Shown piece after piece: positions 1 through 7,366 of a stretch of 12,570 nucleotides of DNA. The notes under the pieces are model-generated. The model saw nothing but the letters and a program-made list of their open reading frames with translations, was not told the DNA's origin and made no database searches. The DNA is from Sphingomonas sp. Lineage in GTDB: Bacteria; Pseudomonadota; Alphaproteobacteria; Sphingomonadales; Sphingomonadaceae. The stretch spans positions 1-12,570 of the forward strand of contig JAPJRE010000089.1 of NCBI GenBank assembly GCA_030824725.1. Direction: 5' to 3'. Every line of letters begins with the position of its first letter. Within the stretch, counting starts at the first letter, position 1. The translations under genes and the position numbers were made by a program.

Positions 1-831
1 GTCGATATATGTGCCGTCGCGGTAGACGAAGTACATCGGCACATCGAGCGCATAGTCGGCATAGCGCTCATAGCCGAAGCCGTCCTCGAACACGAAGGGC
101 AGCATGCCGGTGCGCGCCGGATCGGTGTCCGACCAGATATGGCTGCGATAGGAGAGATAGCCGTTGGGCTTGCCTTCGGTGAAGGGCGAGTTGGCGAACA
201 AGGCGGTCGCCAGCGGCTGCAGCGCCAGGCCGACGCGGAACTTCTTCGCCATGTCGGCTTCGCTGGCATAGTCCAGGTTCACCTGGATGGTGCAGGTGCG
301 CAGCATCATGTCGAGCCCGAGGCTCCCCACGCGCGGCATGTGGCGCAGCATGATTGCGTAGCGGCCCTTGGGCATGATCGGCAGCTCGGCGCGGGTCTTG
401 TCCGGCCACATGCCCATGCCGAGGAAGCCGATGCCGAGCCGATCGCCGACGGCCTTCACTTGGCGGAGGTGGCGGCCGGTCTCGGCGCAGGTGTCGTGCA
501 GGTTTTCCAGCGGTGCGCCGGAAAGCTCGAACTGGCCGGCGGGCTCCAGGCTGATCGCGCCGTCGGGGCCGGACAGGGCGATGACATGCTCGCCCTCATA
601 GATCGGCTTCCAGCCGAACTCGGTGAGGCCGATCAGCAGCGCATGGATGCCGCCGCGCTCTTCATAGCTCGGCGCGCGGTGGCTGCCGTCCATCCAGTAG
701 ACGAACTTCTCATGCTCGGTGCCGATGCGCCAGCGCTCGGCCGGCTTCTCGCCGTGCACGAAATATTCCACCAGCTGGGCGCGATCCTCGATGACCGCCG
801 CGGTCTTGGTCGAAACGGTCTTGGTGCTCAT
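1..831 (-). CDS. gshA: Glutamate-cysteine ligase, N-terminal 277 residues (partial at window edge)
   Basis: This enzyme makes gamma-glutamylcysteine from glutamate, cysteine and ATP, the first step of glutathione synthesis in the cytoplasm. The frame is open to base 1, so the C-terminal part (roughly the last 180 residues of a family of about 455) lies outside the window. Reverse-strand translation shows IGTEHEKF at about residues 36-43, SLEPAGQFELSG at 94-105 and TCTIQVNLDY near 180-190, which are hallmarks of the plant/alphaproteobacterial GCS2-type ligase rather than the E. coli type. The ATG at 829-831 is preceded by an AAGGGCG-like ribosome site. It lies 58 bases downstream of rsmE on the same strand and probably shares its transcript. 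No defect is visible in the part seen. Confidence 0.93.
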   Translation of the reverse strand, partial: MSTKTVSTKTAAVIEDRAQLVEYFVHGEKPAERWRIGTEHEKFVYWMDGSHRAPSYEERGGIHALLIGLTEFGWKPIYEGEHVIALSGPDGAISLEPAGQFELSGAPLENLHDTCAETGRHLRQVKAVGDRLGIGFLGMGMWPDKTRAELPIMPKGRYAIMLRHMPRVGSLGLDMMLRTCTIQVNLDYASEADMAKKFRVGLALQPLATALFANSPFTEGKPNGYLSYRSHIWSDTDPARTGMLPFVFEDGFGYERYADYALDVPMYFVYRDGTYID

Positions 832-889
832 TTTCGCGCCCTTAGCGATGCCGGCGAAACGACGCCAGCGGATTTTTGTACCGTTCGGT

Positions 890-1630
890 TTACCAGTCGC
901 CGGCGGCGCCCATCCACAGGCTCACCGCCGCCGCCGCTGCGGTTTCCGCCCGCAGGATGCGGGGGCCGAGCGCGATGCCGACGGCTTGCGGAACGGCGCG
1001 AATCGATTCGCGTTCCTCGGCGTCGAATCCGCCCTCGGGTCCGACCAAGATCGCGGCAGGGCCGGGATGGGCGCGCATCGCCTCCAGCGCGGGCACGCCG
1101 CCGGTCTCGTCGGCGAAGAACAGCGCGCGCTCCGCCGGCCAGTCGCGGAGCAGGGCGGGCAGCTTCACCGGCGCGACCAGTTCGGGCAGGGCGGTGCGGC
1201 CGCATTGCTCGGCGGCCTCGATCATGTGGGCGCGCAGGCGATCGAGGTTGAGCCGGTCGATCACCGTGCGGCGGGTGAGCACCGGCACGAGGCGCGCCAC
1301 GCCCAGCTCGCAGGCCTTTTCGGCCACCCAGTCGATGCGCCCCTTCTTGATCGGCGCGGCGCAGAGCCACAGGTCCGGCACCGCTTCGTGCGGGCGCAGC
1401 TGCTCGGTGATCTCCAGCGTCAGGTCGCGCTTGCCCACGTCGCGGGCGATGCCGAGCCATTCGCCGCTGGTGCCGTCGAACAGCTTCACCGCTTCGCCCG
1501 GCTTCAGCCGCATCACCGAGCCCAGATAATGCGCCTGCGGGCCGTCGATCCGGCGGAGGCCGGGTTCGAGCGGGCCTTCGACGAACAGGCGAGGGGCGGA
1601 TTGCGGTGGCCAGGCGGGGGTTGCGGGCAT
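890..1630 (-). CDS. rsmE: 16S rRNA (uracil-1498-N3)-methyltransferase RsmE
   Basis: The product uses S-adenosylmethionine to methylate N3 of U1498 in 16S rRNA. The 246-residue length is usual for the family. An N-terminal PUA-like RNA-binding part (about 12-75, opening APRLFVEG) is followed by a SPOUT domain: KKGRIDWVAEKACELG at 95-110, EAAEQCGR at 138-145, the SAM-loop GPEGGF at 197-202 and LGPRILRAETA at 221-231 in the C-terminal knot. The ATG at 1628-1630 is chosen because the protein then starts just ahead of the family's conserved N-terminus. The open frame continues upstream, but only as a shadow of the neighbouring gene. No strong ribosome site is seen directly upstream. It lies 50 bases after the GT-C membrane protein gene and 58 bases before gshA, all on the same strand. 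Confidence 0.94.
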   Translation of the reverse strand: MPATPAWPPQSAPRLFVEGPLEPGLRRIDGPQAHYLGSVMRLKPGEAVKLFDGTSGEWLGIARDVGKRDLTLEITEQLRPHEAVPDLWLCAAPIKKGRIDWVAEKACELGVARLVPVLTRRTVIDRLNLDRLRAHMIEAAEQCGRTALPELVAPVKLPALLRDWPAERALFFADETGGVPALEAMRAHPGPAAILVGPEGGFDAEERESIRAVPQAVGIALGPRILRAETAAAAAVSLWMGAAGDW

Positions 1631-1680
1631 GGCGGCTGCTGTAGCCGCGCCATGCCCCTTCCGTCCATCCGGGTGCGGGG

Positions 1681-3486
1681 TCACTGCCCCTGGTAGCGGA
1701 TCTTCCACAGCTTGTAGGGCGAGCCGTCGGGCAGCGCCACCGGCGCCAGCCAGTCCGGCACGTTCCCCTTGGCGATCTGGGTGTAGAAGCCCACCGGATT
1801 GTGCGCGCGGTACACGGTCGTCTCTGCCATGTTCGGGCAGAGCAGCAGGTACGCGGCCTGGTGGCGCGCGGCGATCCGGCGGAAGCCGTCGGCGGTGCCG
1901 GTAAAGGCATGGTGGACGTCGAGGATTGCCTGACCGTTGCGGTGATAGGGCCCGGCGATGGCATTGTGGTGGGTCACCACGATCAGTCGCGGCCCGAGAT
2001 CGACCTGGGTGAACATCGTCGCAGCCGGAATCGCATCGAGCGTGCGGAGCTGCGAGGTGCGGGTGCACGCGATGTTCGCCTGGCGCACCTTGTCGCTGCC
2101 GGGCTTGGAGGCGGTCTTGTTGGCCCAGGGCATCTTCACGCCGCTGGCGACGACGCCGACGATGGCGAAGGCGAGCACCGTCACGCCGATCCGCACCCAG
2201 AGCGGGCCGCGCCGGACGAGCAGGGGCACGAGGATCCAGATCAGCGCGGTGATGCCGGGCACAGCGAGCAACTGCGCACCCGGCGCCGCGCGCATCTGCC
2301 ACAGCAGCATCCCGCCGGCGAAGGCGGTGAACAGCGCGATTGCCACCCAGCCGACCAGCCTGGGGCTGCGCCGCGCGTTCCACACCGCGAGCAGGGCGCC
2401 GAGCAGGCCCAGCCCCGCGACGATCGCGACCGGCACCGCCGTGTCGGCCGGGTGGCGGTAGATCGGCCGCGCCTCGCGGACGTTCGACAGCCAGGTGTTG
2501 TAGAGCTCGTCCGAAACCTGTTCGGGGCGCCCGAGGCATTGCGGGAAGAAATGGACGAAGCCCGCGACGATCAGCCCGCCGGCGACCAGCGCCAGCGCCA
2601 GCCGCACCCAGCGCGAGGCGGGGTTGGCCAGCGTCAACGCCACCAGCAGCGCGCCCGCCACGACCAGTACGCTCAGCCACACCGGCGTCAGCGCGTCGCA
2701 GCGCATCGCCTGGTTGGCATAGGAGGCAAAGGCCGCAAAGCCGATCGCCGAGCCGCCGCCCAGCGTGAGGCCATAGACCATCAGCCGGGGCCGCTCGGCC
2801 GCATCCCAAACCCAGCGCAACGCGAGGATTGCCCCGGCCATTGCGCAGAAGGGCAGCAGCTCCAGCCCGATCGACAGCGAGAAGGCGCTGGCCAGCCCGA
2901 CCACCGCCCCGCCGCGCGCGCCCTTGGGATCGGCGATGCCTGCTACCGTCATCGCCAGCGCGGCGAGCTGCCAGCCGTGATGGTCGATGCGCAGCGGCGC
3001 ATACATCGGCAGCGTCGTCGTGCACACGCTCAACAGCAGCATCAGCGCGATCGGCCATGCCAGCGGCGCGACCAGCCGGCGCACGGTGAGCGCGAGCCCG
3101 GTCATGGTGATCGACAGCGGCAGCAGCGGCGCGAGCCCACACGCCCATTTCTCCGCCGTGGCCATGCCGACAAATGGCTTGAGCAGCAGGATGAGCCCGG
3201 CGATCGGCAGGTCGACGATCCGCGACCAGTGGATGTCGAATCCGCCCAGCGCCGGGTCCATCCGGTACTGGCGCAGATCGTACCAGCCCTGGCCCGCCAG
3301 CAGCGCGCGGACCTGCATCAGCCGCATATTGTCGTCGGTGTCGCCCAGCGTCAGCCAGTAGATGTTGCCCTGGCGCTGCTGCAGGAACCAGACGACCACG
3401 CACGCCCAGGCGACCAGCGTCCAGCCCAGCCAGTTACGGTCCAATTCGTCTCGAAGGCGGAAAAGCCGGGTAGGGATGGGCGTCAA
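1681..3486 (-). CDS. Polytopic membrane protein, STT3/PglB-like GT-C glycosyltransferase candidate
   Basis: This is a 601-residue inner-membrane protein with about 11-13 hydrophobic helices to residue 450 and a soluble, presumably periplasmic, C-terminal domain (about 451-601). A 50-residue loop after the first helix (20-36) carries DTDDNMR at 49-55 and then an amphipathic HWSRIVDLPIAGL segment at 86-98. IDHH at 167-170 follows the third helix, and NVREARP lies at 335-341. These match in order and spacing the STT3/PglB/AglB motifs DxxxNxR, DxD/DHH and SVSExxP, which bind metal and lipid-linked sugar. The WWDxG sequon-recognition motif is absent. That suggests a GT-C enzyme using a polyprenyl-linked donor; the acceptor is unknown. 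The TTG start at 3484-3486 is chosen for its GAGGAAA ribosome site; the longer open frame to 3639 would overlap the divergent gtrA. I do not recognise a named gene. Confidence 0.72.
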   Translation of the reverse strand: MTPIPTRLFRLRDELDRNWLGWTLVAWACVVVWFLQQRQGNIYWLTLGDTDDNMRLMQVRALLAGQGWYDLRQYRMDPALGGFDIHWSRIVDLPIAGLILLLKPFVGMATAEKWACGLAPLLPLSITMTGLALTVRRLVAPLAWPIALMLLLSVCTTTLPMYAPLRIDHHGWQLAALAMTVAGIADPKGARGGAVVGLASAFSLSIGLELLPFCAMAGAILALRWVWDAAERPRLMVYGLTLGGGSAIGFAAFASYANQAMRCDALTPVWLSVLVVAGALLVALTLANPASRWVRLALALVAGGLIVAGFVHFFPQCLGRPEQVSDELYNTWLSNVREARPIYRHPADTAVPVAIVAGLGLLGALLAVWNARRSPRLVGWVAIALFTAFAGGMLLWQMRAAPGAQLLAVPGITALIWILVPLLVRRGPLWVRIGVTVLAFAIVGVVASGVKMPWANKTASKPGSDKVRQANIACTRTSQLRTLDAIPAATMFTQVDLGPRLIVVTHHNAIAGPYHRNGQAILDVHHAFTGTADGFRRIAARHQAAYLLLCPNMAETTVYRAHNPVGFYTQIAKGNVPDWLAPVALPDGSPYKLWKIRYQGQ

Positions 3487-3492
3487 AATCGC

Positions 3493-3499
3493 TTTCCTC
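3493..3499 (-). promoter_or_regulatory. Ribosome binding site deciding a TTG start
   Basis: On the minus strand this reads GAGGAAA, 6 bases before the TTG at 3486-3484. It is the only good Shine-Dalgarno sequence near the 5' end of the GT-C gene. It fixes the start at TTG and avoids overlap with the divergent gtrA. Confidence 0.55.
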
Positions 3500-3547
3500 G
3501 GATGCTGGTGCGCATTAGGGCGGGGCAGGGTCCAAGGGCAAGCGAGA

Positions 3548-3967
3548 GTGACGGCGGTACTGCACAGGATTGAAACGCTGCTGGCCCAGCCGGTGGTGCA
3601 GCAGCTGATCCGCTTCGTGATCGTGGGCGGGCTTTCCACCGTCGTGTACGCGGCCGTCTATTGGCCGCTCGCCACCTATGTGATCTGGCCGGTGCTCGCC
3701 TCGGTGGCGGGGTTTTTCGTCGCGGTGGTGTTCGGCTATGTCTTTCACAGCCGCTGGAGCTTCCAGGGGCATGGCGCCGAGGAAAATGCGGCGCTCAAGT
3801 TCAAGTTCTTCACGGTGCAATCGGCGGGCATGCTGATGAACGCCGCCTTCACCTGGGTGCTGACCGGCCCCTGGGTACACGGCCCCACCTGGTGGCCGCT
3901 GGTGCCGGCGGTGTTCGTCACGCCTTTCGCGACCTTTGCACTCAACCGTTTGTGGGTTTTCGGCTGA
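3548..3967 (+). CDS. GtrA family membrane protein
   Basis: This is a small inner-membrane protein of 139 residues with four hydrophobic segments (about 22-41, 45-67, 86-105 and 117-133), the size and topology of the GtrA family (PF04138). Members are thought to flip, or help flip, polyprenyl-phosphate-linked sugars across the inner membrane. Family signatures are IRFVIVGGLST at 21-31, GYVFHSRWSF at 63-72 and the C-terminal NRLWVF at 133-138. GTG at 3548-3550 is preferred because it gives the family's usual length; an upstream in-frame ATG (3476) would run back into the divergent gene. Only 61 bases separate it from the divergent GT-C gene, and its TGA touches the ATG of the methyltransferase, so those two are surely cotranscribed. 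The context points to envelope glycan modification. Confidence 0.88.
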   Translation: MTAVLHRIETLLAQPVVQQLIRFVIVGGLSTVVYAAVYWPLATYVIWPVLASVAGFFVAVVFGYVFHSRWSFQGHGAEENAALKFKFFTVQSAGMLMNAAFTWVLTGPWVHGPTWWPLVPAVFVTPFATFALNRLWVFG

Positions 3968-4699
3968 ATGGACCGTATCGTTTACGACCGCATGGCGGCG
4001 CATGACTCCACCCATTGGTGGTACCGCGCCCGCCGCGACATCCTTGCCGACTATCTGGCGCGCTACGGCGCGGTACCGAAGGACGCGAAGATCCTCGAGA
4101 TCGGCTGCGGCACCGGGCACAACCTGCCGATGCTCGGCGCGTTCGGCGAGGTCGACGCGATCGAGATCGATCCGGCGGCGCGTGCGATCGCCAGCGAACG
4201 GCTGGGCAAGCCGGTGGGTTCGTCGCCGCTGCCCGAGCTGACCGGGGTGGAGCCCGGCAGCTACGACCTGATCGCGGTGCTCGACGTGGTCGAGCATATC
4301 GAGGACGATGTGGCGGCGCTCAAGGCGATGGCCGGCGTGCTCAAGCCTGGCGGCAAGATCCTGATCACCGTGCCGGCCCACCAGTGGATGTGGAGCGCGC
4401 ACGACGTGGTGAACCACCACAAGCGCCGCTATTCCAAGGCTACGCTGCTCGCGTCGCTGGAGAAGGCGGGGCTGAAGTGGCGCAAGCTGCGCTGGTTCAA
4501 CTCGCTGCTGTTCCCGGTGGCGGTGGCGGCGCGCTTCGCGGGCAAGCTGATGGGCAAGGACGACAGCGACGATTCGCCGCCGCCGGCCGTGCTCAACAAG
4601 GCGTTCGAGGCGATCTTCGGGCTGGAGCGGCATTTGCTCGGCCGTCTGCCGATGCCGCCGGGGCTGTCGATCATCGTGATCGCCGAGCCGAAGGGCTGA
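3968..4699 (+). CDS. Class I SAM-dependent methyltransferase
   Basis: This is a 243-residue cytosolic Rossmann-type methyltransferase. The SAM-binding motif I is LEIGCGTG at 43-50, followed by an acidic motif IEID at 65-68, DVVEHI at 106-111 (motif IV region) and LKPGGKILITVP at 125-136. The N-terminal HWWYRARRDIL (16-26) is typical of a subgroup found in polysaccharide and glycolipid clusters. A hydrophobic stretch near 178-192 could lie against the membrane. The ATG directly follows the gtrA stop codon with no gap, so translation is probably coupled. The substrate cannot be read from the sequence. Given gtrA next door and a GT2 gene opposite, a sugar or a polyprenyl-linked intermediate is the best guess. 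It is followed by a hairpin-rich repeat. Confidence 0.88.
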   Translation: MDRIVYDRMAAHDSTHWWYRARRDILADYLARYGAVPKDAKILEIGCGTGHNLPMLGAFGEVDAIEIDPAARAIASERLGKPVGSSPLPELTGVEPGSYDLIAVLDVVEHIEDDVAALKAMAGVLKPGGKILITVPAHQWMWSAHDVVNHHKRRYSKATLLASLEKAGLKWRKLRWFNSLLFPVAVAARFAGKLMGKDDSDDSPPPAVLNKAFEAIFGLERHLLGRLPMPPGLSIIVIAEPKG

Positions 4700-4720
4700 G
4701 GGCCATAAAGGACGGGTGGG

Positions 4721-4841
4721 CCACCCTCACCCTTCCGCCGCTTCGCGGCTCCCTCCCTCTCCCAAAGGGAGAGGGACTTTAACCCCTCTCCTTTTGGGAG
4801 AGGGAGGGGCCCATCGCGCAGCGATGGGAGGATGAGGGTGG
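4721..4841. repeat. 121-base imperfect inverted repeat between convergent genes
   Basis: The outer arms CCACCCTCA (4721-4729) and TGAGGGTGG (4833-4841) are exact inverse complements. The sequence between them folds back imperfectly along its whole length, so the element reads similarly on both strands. Sub-structures are CCATCGC-GCA-GCGATGG at 4811-4827 and two CCCTCTCC-type hairpins in the middle. It fills almost all the space between the stops of the methyltransferase and the convergent GT2 gene. It resembles the short dispersed intergenic palindromes common in sphingomonad genomes, which is recalled, not checked here. It carries no open frame. Confidence 0.8.
4755..4804. terminator. Twin hairpins, probable bidirectional terminator
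   Basis: CCCTCTCCC-AAA-GGGAGAGGG (4755-4775) is a perfect 9-bp stem, followed by ACTTT. CCCTCTCC-TTTTG-GGAGAGGG (4784-4804) is a perfect 8-bp stem. Lying between two convergent genes, they could stop transcription from both sides. The U-tracts are weak, so termination is inferred from position and stem strength. Confidence 0.5.
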
Positions 4842-4850
4842 TTGCCCGAC

Positions 4851-5876
4851 TTACTCCGCCGCGTCGTTGTGCCGGGCCTGGGGCGACACGCTGATCGCGC
4901 CCGAATCCTGATGGCGATAGCCGAGCGAGGCATGGCCCTGCACCGGCCCGGCGACATCGGCGATCAGGTACAGCGGCCGGCGCTTCGACTCGACGTACAG
5001 CCGCCCGAGATACTCGCCGATCATCCCCAGCACGAACATCTGGACCGCGCCCAGGATCACGACGACCAGCATGGTCGAGGTCCAGCCCTGGATCGCGTGG
5101 CCCATCGCCCAGGCGATCAGGATGTAGAGGATCAGCAGCACCGAGGCCGCCGTCAGCAGCAAACCGACATGGCTGGCGAAGCGCAGGGGTGCGGTCGAGA
5201 AGCCGGTGATCGCGTCGAGCGCAAAGCGGATCATCTTGCCGAGCGGGTATTTGGTCTCCCCCGCATGCCGCTCATGGCGGTCATAGACGAAGGGCACCTG
5301 GCGGAAGCCGATCCAGGCGACCATGCCGCGGATGAAGCGCGCCTGCTCGGGCAGCGACAGCAGCGCATCGAGCGCCCGCCTGCTCATCAGGCGGAAGTCG
5401 CCGGTGTCGAGCGGGATCGGCGTGTCGGTGATGCGATCGAGCATGCGGTAGAAGATCGCCGCCGTCGCCTTCTTGAACAGGCTTTCGCCCTCGCGCTTGC
5501 GGCGCACGGCATAGACTACGTCGGCGCCCTGCGCGGCCATGGTTTCGCGCATCTCGGTCAGCAGCTCGGGCGGGTCCTGCAGATCGGCGTCGATGATCAG
5601 GATCTGCTCGCCGGCGCACAGGTCCAGGCCCGCGGTCAGCGCGAGCTGGTGGCCGTGGTTGCGCGACAGGTTGATCGCGACGAGGTGCGGGTCGGCGGCG
5701 GACAGGCGTTGCATCACCTCCCAGCTGCGATCGCGCGACCCGTCGTTGACGAAGACGATCTCGTAGGATTCGCCCACTGCGGCGCGCGCGGCGGCGCTGA
5801 CGCGGCCGTGGAGCATGTCAAGACATGCTTCTTCGTTGTAGCAGGGGACGACGACGGAAAGCTGGGGACGTTTCAT
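4851..5876 (-). CDS. Family 2 glycosyltransferase, GtrB/DPM1-like
   Basis: This is a 341-residue membrane-anchored glycosyltransferase, probably moving a sugar from a nucleotide donor to polyprenyl phosphate on the cytoplasmic face. The GT-A domain (1-225) opens with SVVVPCYNEE at 7-16, then VNDGS at 43-47, the metal/nucleotide motif DADLQDPP at 96-103 and DTGDFRLMSRR at 157-167. Two membrane helices follow (about 236-258 and 268-289), then a 50-residue hydrophilic tail. This is the layout of GtrB, the undecaprenyl-phosphate glucosyltransferase. ATG at 5874-5876 is used, though a GTG one codon upstream (5877-5879) is equally possible. It converges on the gtrA/methyltransferase pair and lies 49 bases downstream of mntH on the same strand. 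The sugar is not predictable. Confidence 0.9.
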   Translation of the reverse strand: MKRPQLSVVVPCYNEEACLDMLHGRVSAAARAAVGESYEIVFVNDGSRDRSWEVMQRLSAADPHLVAINLSRNHGHQLALTAGLDLCAGEQILIIDADLQDPPELLTEMRETMAAQGADVVYAVRRKREGESLFKKATAAIFYRMLDRITDTPIPLDTGDFRLMSRRALDALLSLPEQARFIRGMVAWIGFRQVPFVYDRHERHAGETKYPLGKMIRFALDAITGFSTAPLRFASHVGLLLTAASVLLILYILIAWAMGHAIQGWTSTMLVVVILGAVQMFVLGMIGEYLGRLYVESKRRPLYLIADVAGPVQGHASLGYRHQDSGAISVSPQARHNDAAE

Positions 5877-5905
5877 CACGCGCGCTCTGTAGCGCTGCCG
5901 GAACA

Positions 5906-5920
5906 GCCCGTCGAGCGGGC
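5906..5920 (-). terminator. Small hairpin after mntH
   Basis: On the minus strand GCCCG-CTCGA-CGGGC forms a 5-bp stem starting five bases after the mntH stop codon. There is no U-tract beyond it, so it may only attenuate read-through into the GT2 gene or be chance in GC-rich DNA. Confidence 0.25.
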
Positions 5921-5925
5921 GCGCG

Positions 5926-7242
5926 TCAGGCGAACAGGCTGGCGACGAGCCACATGTTTGCGCCGGTGATCCCGGCGAACAGCAGCCAGCCGATCGCCTG
6001 CAGCCAGGCGGGACTGGCGAAGCGGCCCATCAGGCTTCGGTCGGCGGTGAGCAGCAGCAGCGGCGCCATCGCGAAGGGCAGCCCGGCGGAGAGCACGACC
6101 TGGGTCAGCACCAGCAGCCGACCCACCGCACCGTCGCCGAGCAGCAGCACGCCGATCAGCGCGGGGACCAGCGCCAGCCCGCGGGTGATCAGCCGGCGGA
6201 CCCAGCACGGGATCTTGAGGTCGAGGAACCCCTCCAGGATCACTTGGCCGGCGATGGTGCCGGTAAAGGTCGCGCTCTGCCCCGAGGCGAGCAATGCGAT
6301 GCCGAACAGCGGCGCGGCAATGGCGGCGCCGGTGGCGGGGACGAGCAGGCGATACGCATCCTCGATCTCGCGCACGCCGGTATTGCCGTTGGCGTGGAAG
6401 GCCGAGGCCGCGACGATCAGGATCGCGGCGTTGACGAAGGTGGCGGCGAGCAGGGCGGCGATGATGTCGAACTGGGCGTAGCGCACCGCTTCGCTGCGGC
6501 TGGCCTCGTCGGCGCCCGAGACGCGGGTCTGCACCACCGAGCTGTGCAGGTAGAGATTGTGCGGCATCACCGTCGCGCCGAGGATGCCGATCGCCAGGTA
6601 CAGCGCATGCGGGTCGGCGAGGCGGGCGGGATCGGGGATCATGCCCGCCAGCACCGCGGCGCCGTCCGGGGGCGAGAGGAACAGCTGCACCACGAAACAC
6701 GCCGCCACCGTGCCGACAAGGCCCAGCATGATCGCCTCCATCTGGCGAAAGCCCTGGCCCTTGAGGCTCAGCACGATCACCACGTCGAGCGCGGTGATCA
6801 GCACGCCGATCCACAAGGGAATGCCGAGCAGCAGCTGGAAGGCGAGCGCGCTGCCCAGCACTTCGGCGACGTCCGTCGCGATGATCGCGAGCTCGGCGAA
6901 CACCCAGAGGAACTTGGCGACCCCCTGCGAATAGCGGTCGCGCACCAGTCGGGCGAGGTCGCGGCCGGTGGCGATGCCCAGCCGTGCGCACAGCGATTGC
7001 AGCAGCATCGCCGCCGCGCTGGAGGCGAGGATGACGAACAACAGGCCATAGCCGTAGCGCGAGCCTGCCTCGATGTCCGTCGCCCAATTGCCCGGATCGA
7101 TATAGCCGACCGATACCAGCAGGCCCGGGCCCATATAGCGCAGCAGCTTGGCGAGCGGGGGCAGGTTGGCCGGCACGCTCACGGTGCCGCGCACCTCCGA
7201 TGGGCAGAACGGCGCAGTGGCGGTGCGGGGCAATCGGAACAT
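5926..7242 (-). CDS. mntH: NRAMP family divalent metal transporter
   Basis: This is a proton-coupled Mn(II)/Fe(II) importer of the inner membrane, 438 residues with about 11 transmembrane helices. The two signature metal sites are intact: DPGNWATD at 49-56 in helix 1 and MPHN at 226-229 in helix 6. The Met of the second site is the feature that favours soft transition metals over Mg or Ca. ATDVAEVLGSA at 122-132 is another conserved NRAMP stretch. ATG at 7240-7242 is chosen; a TTG nine codons upstream (7269) is also in frame but less likely. No strong ribosome site is visible. It diverges from the TonB receptor gene across a short region with a palindromic operator, which suggests shared metal control. 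The GT2 gene follows 49 bases later and could be read through. Confidence 0.93.
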   Translation of the reverse strand: MFRLPRTATAPFCPSEVRGTVSVPANLPPLAKLLRYMGPGLLVSVGYIDPGNWATDIEAGSRYGYGLLFVILASSAAAMLLQSLCARLGIATGRDLARLVRDRYSQGVAKFLWVFAELAIIATDVAEVLGSALAFQLLLGIPLWIGVLITALDVVIVLSLKGQGFRQMEAIMLGLVGTVAACFVVQLFLSPPDGAAVLAGMIPDPARLADPHALYLAIGILGATVMPHNLYLHSSVVQTRVSGADEASRSEAVRYAQFDIIAALLAATFVNAAILIVAASAFHANGNTGVREIEDAYRLLVPATGAAIAAPLFGIALLASGQSATFTGTIAGQVILEGFLDLKIPCWVRRLITRGLALVPALIGVLLLGDGAVGRLLVLTQVVLSAGLPFAMAPLLLLTADRSLMGRFASPAWLQAIGWLLFAGITGANMWLVASLFA

Positions 7243-7338
7243 GGGCGGCTCACGGACACGGAAGGGCAACCGCCCTTGTGGCGGCCGGTTCCGCCCGCGG
7301 CAACCTATCCTTCGGCACCGGGTCGTTACGGCCAGGGT

Positions 7339-7366
7339 TTGACAGCATCTCCTTTGCAGCTATAGC
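7339..7366 (+). promoter_or_regulatory. Sigma-70-type promoter for the TonB receptor gene
   Basis: A perfect -35 box TTGACA (7339-7344) is followed after 16 bases by TATAGC (7361-7366), a fair -10 box. Transcription would begin near 7373, about 34 bases before the GTG start of the receptor gene. The -10 box overlaps the first bases of a palindrome, as expected for a repressed promoter. Confidence 0.6.

Noticed and set aside
139..1251. Plus-strand open frame across gshA and rsmE
   Set aside because: It spans two well-supported minus-strand genes in their shadow frame and has biased Arg/Ala composition.
1631..3403. An 837-codon minus-strand frame that would fuse extra sequence to RsmE
   Set aside because: The extra part is the out-of-frame shadow of the GT-C gene; RsmE is complete from 1630.
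3487..3547. Promoters for the divergent GT-C and gtrA genes
   Set aside because: The best minus-strand pair (TTGCCC and TAATGC) matches the consensus poorly, and no convincing pair is visible on the plus strand.
1801..3573. Long plus-strand open frame (590 codons) opposite the GT-C gene
   Set aside because: It is an antisense shadow in high-GC DNA: rich in Arg, Gln, His and Pro, with no domain and no ribosome site, while the opposite strand has clear membrane helices and motifs.
7243..7360. Possible Mn riboswitch in the leader of mntH
   Set aside because: I could not find the conserved yybP-ykoY elements; only a small CCGCC/GGCGG hairpin is visible, which is expected by chance at this GC content.
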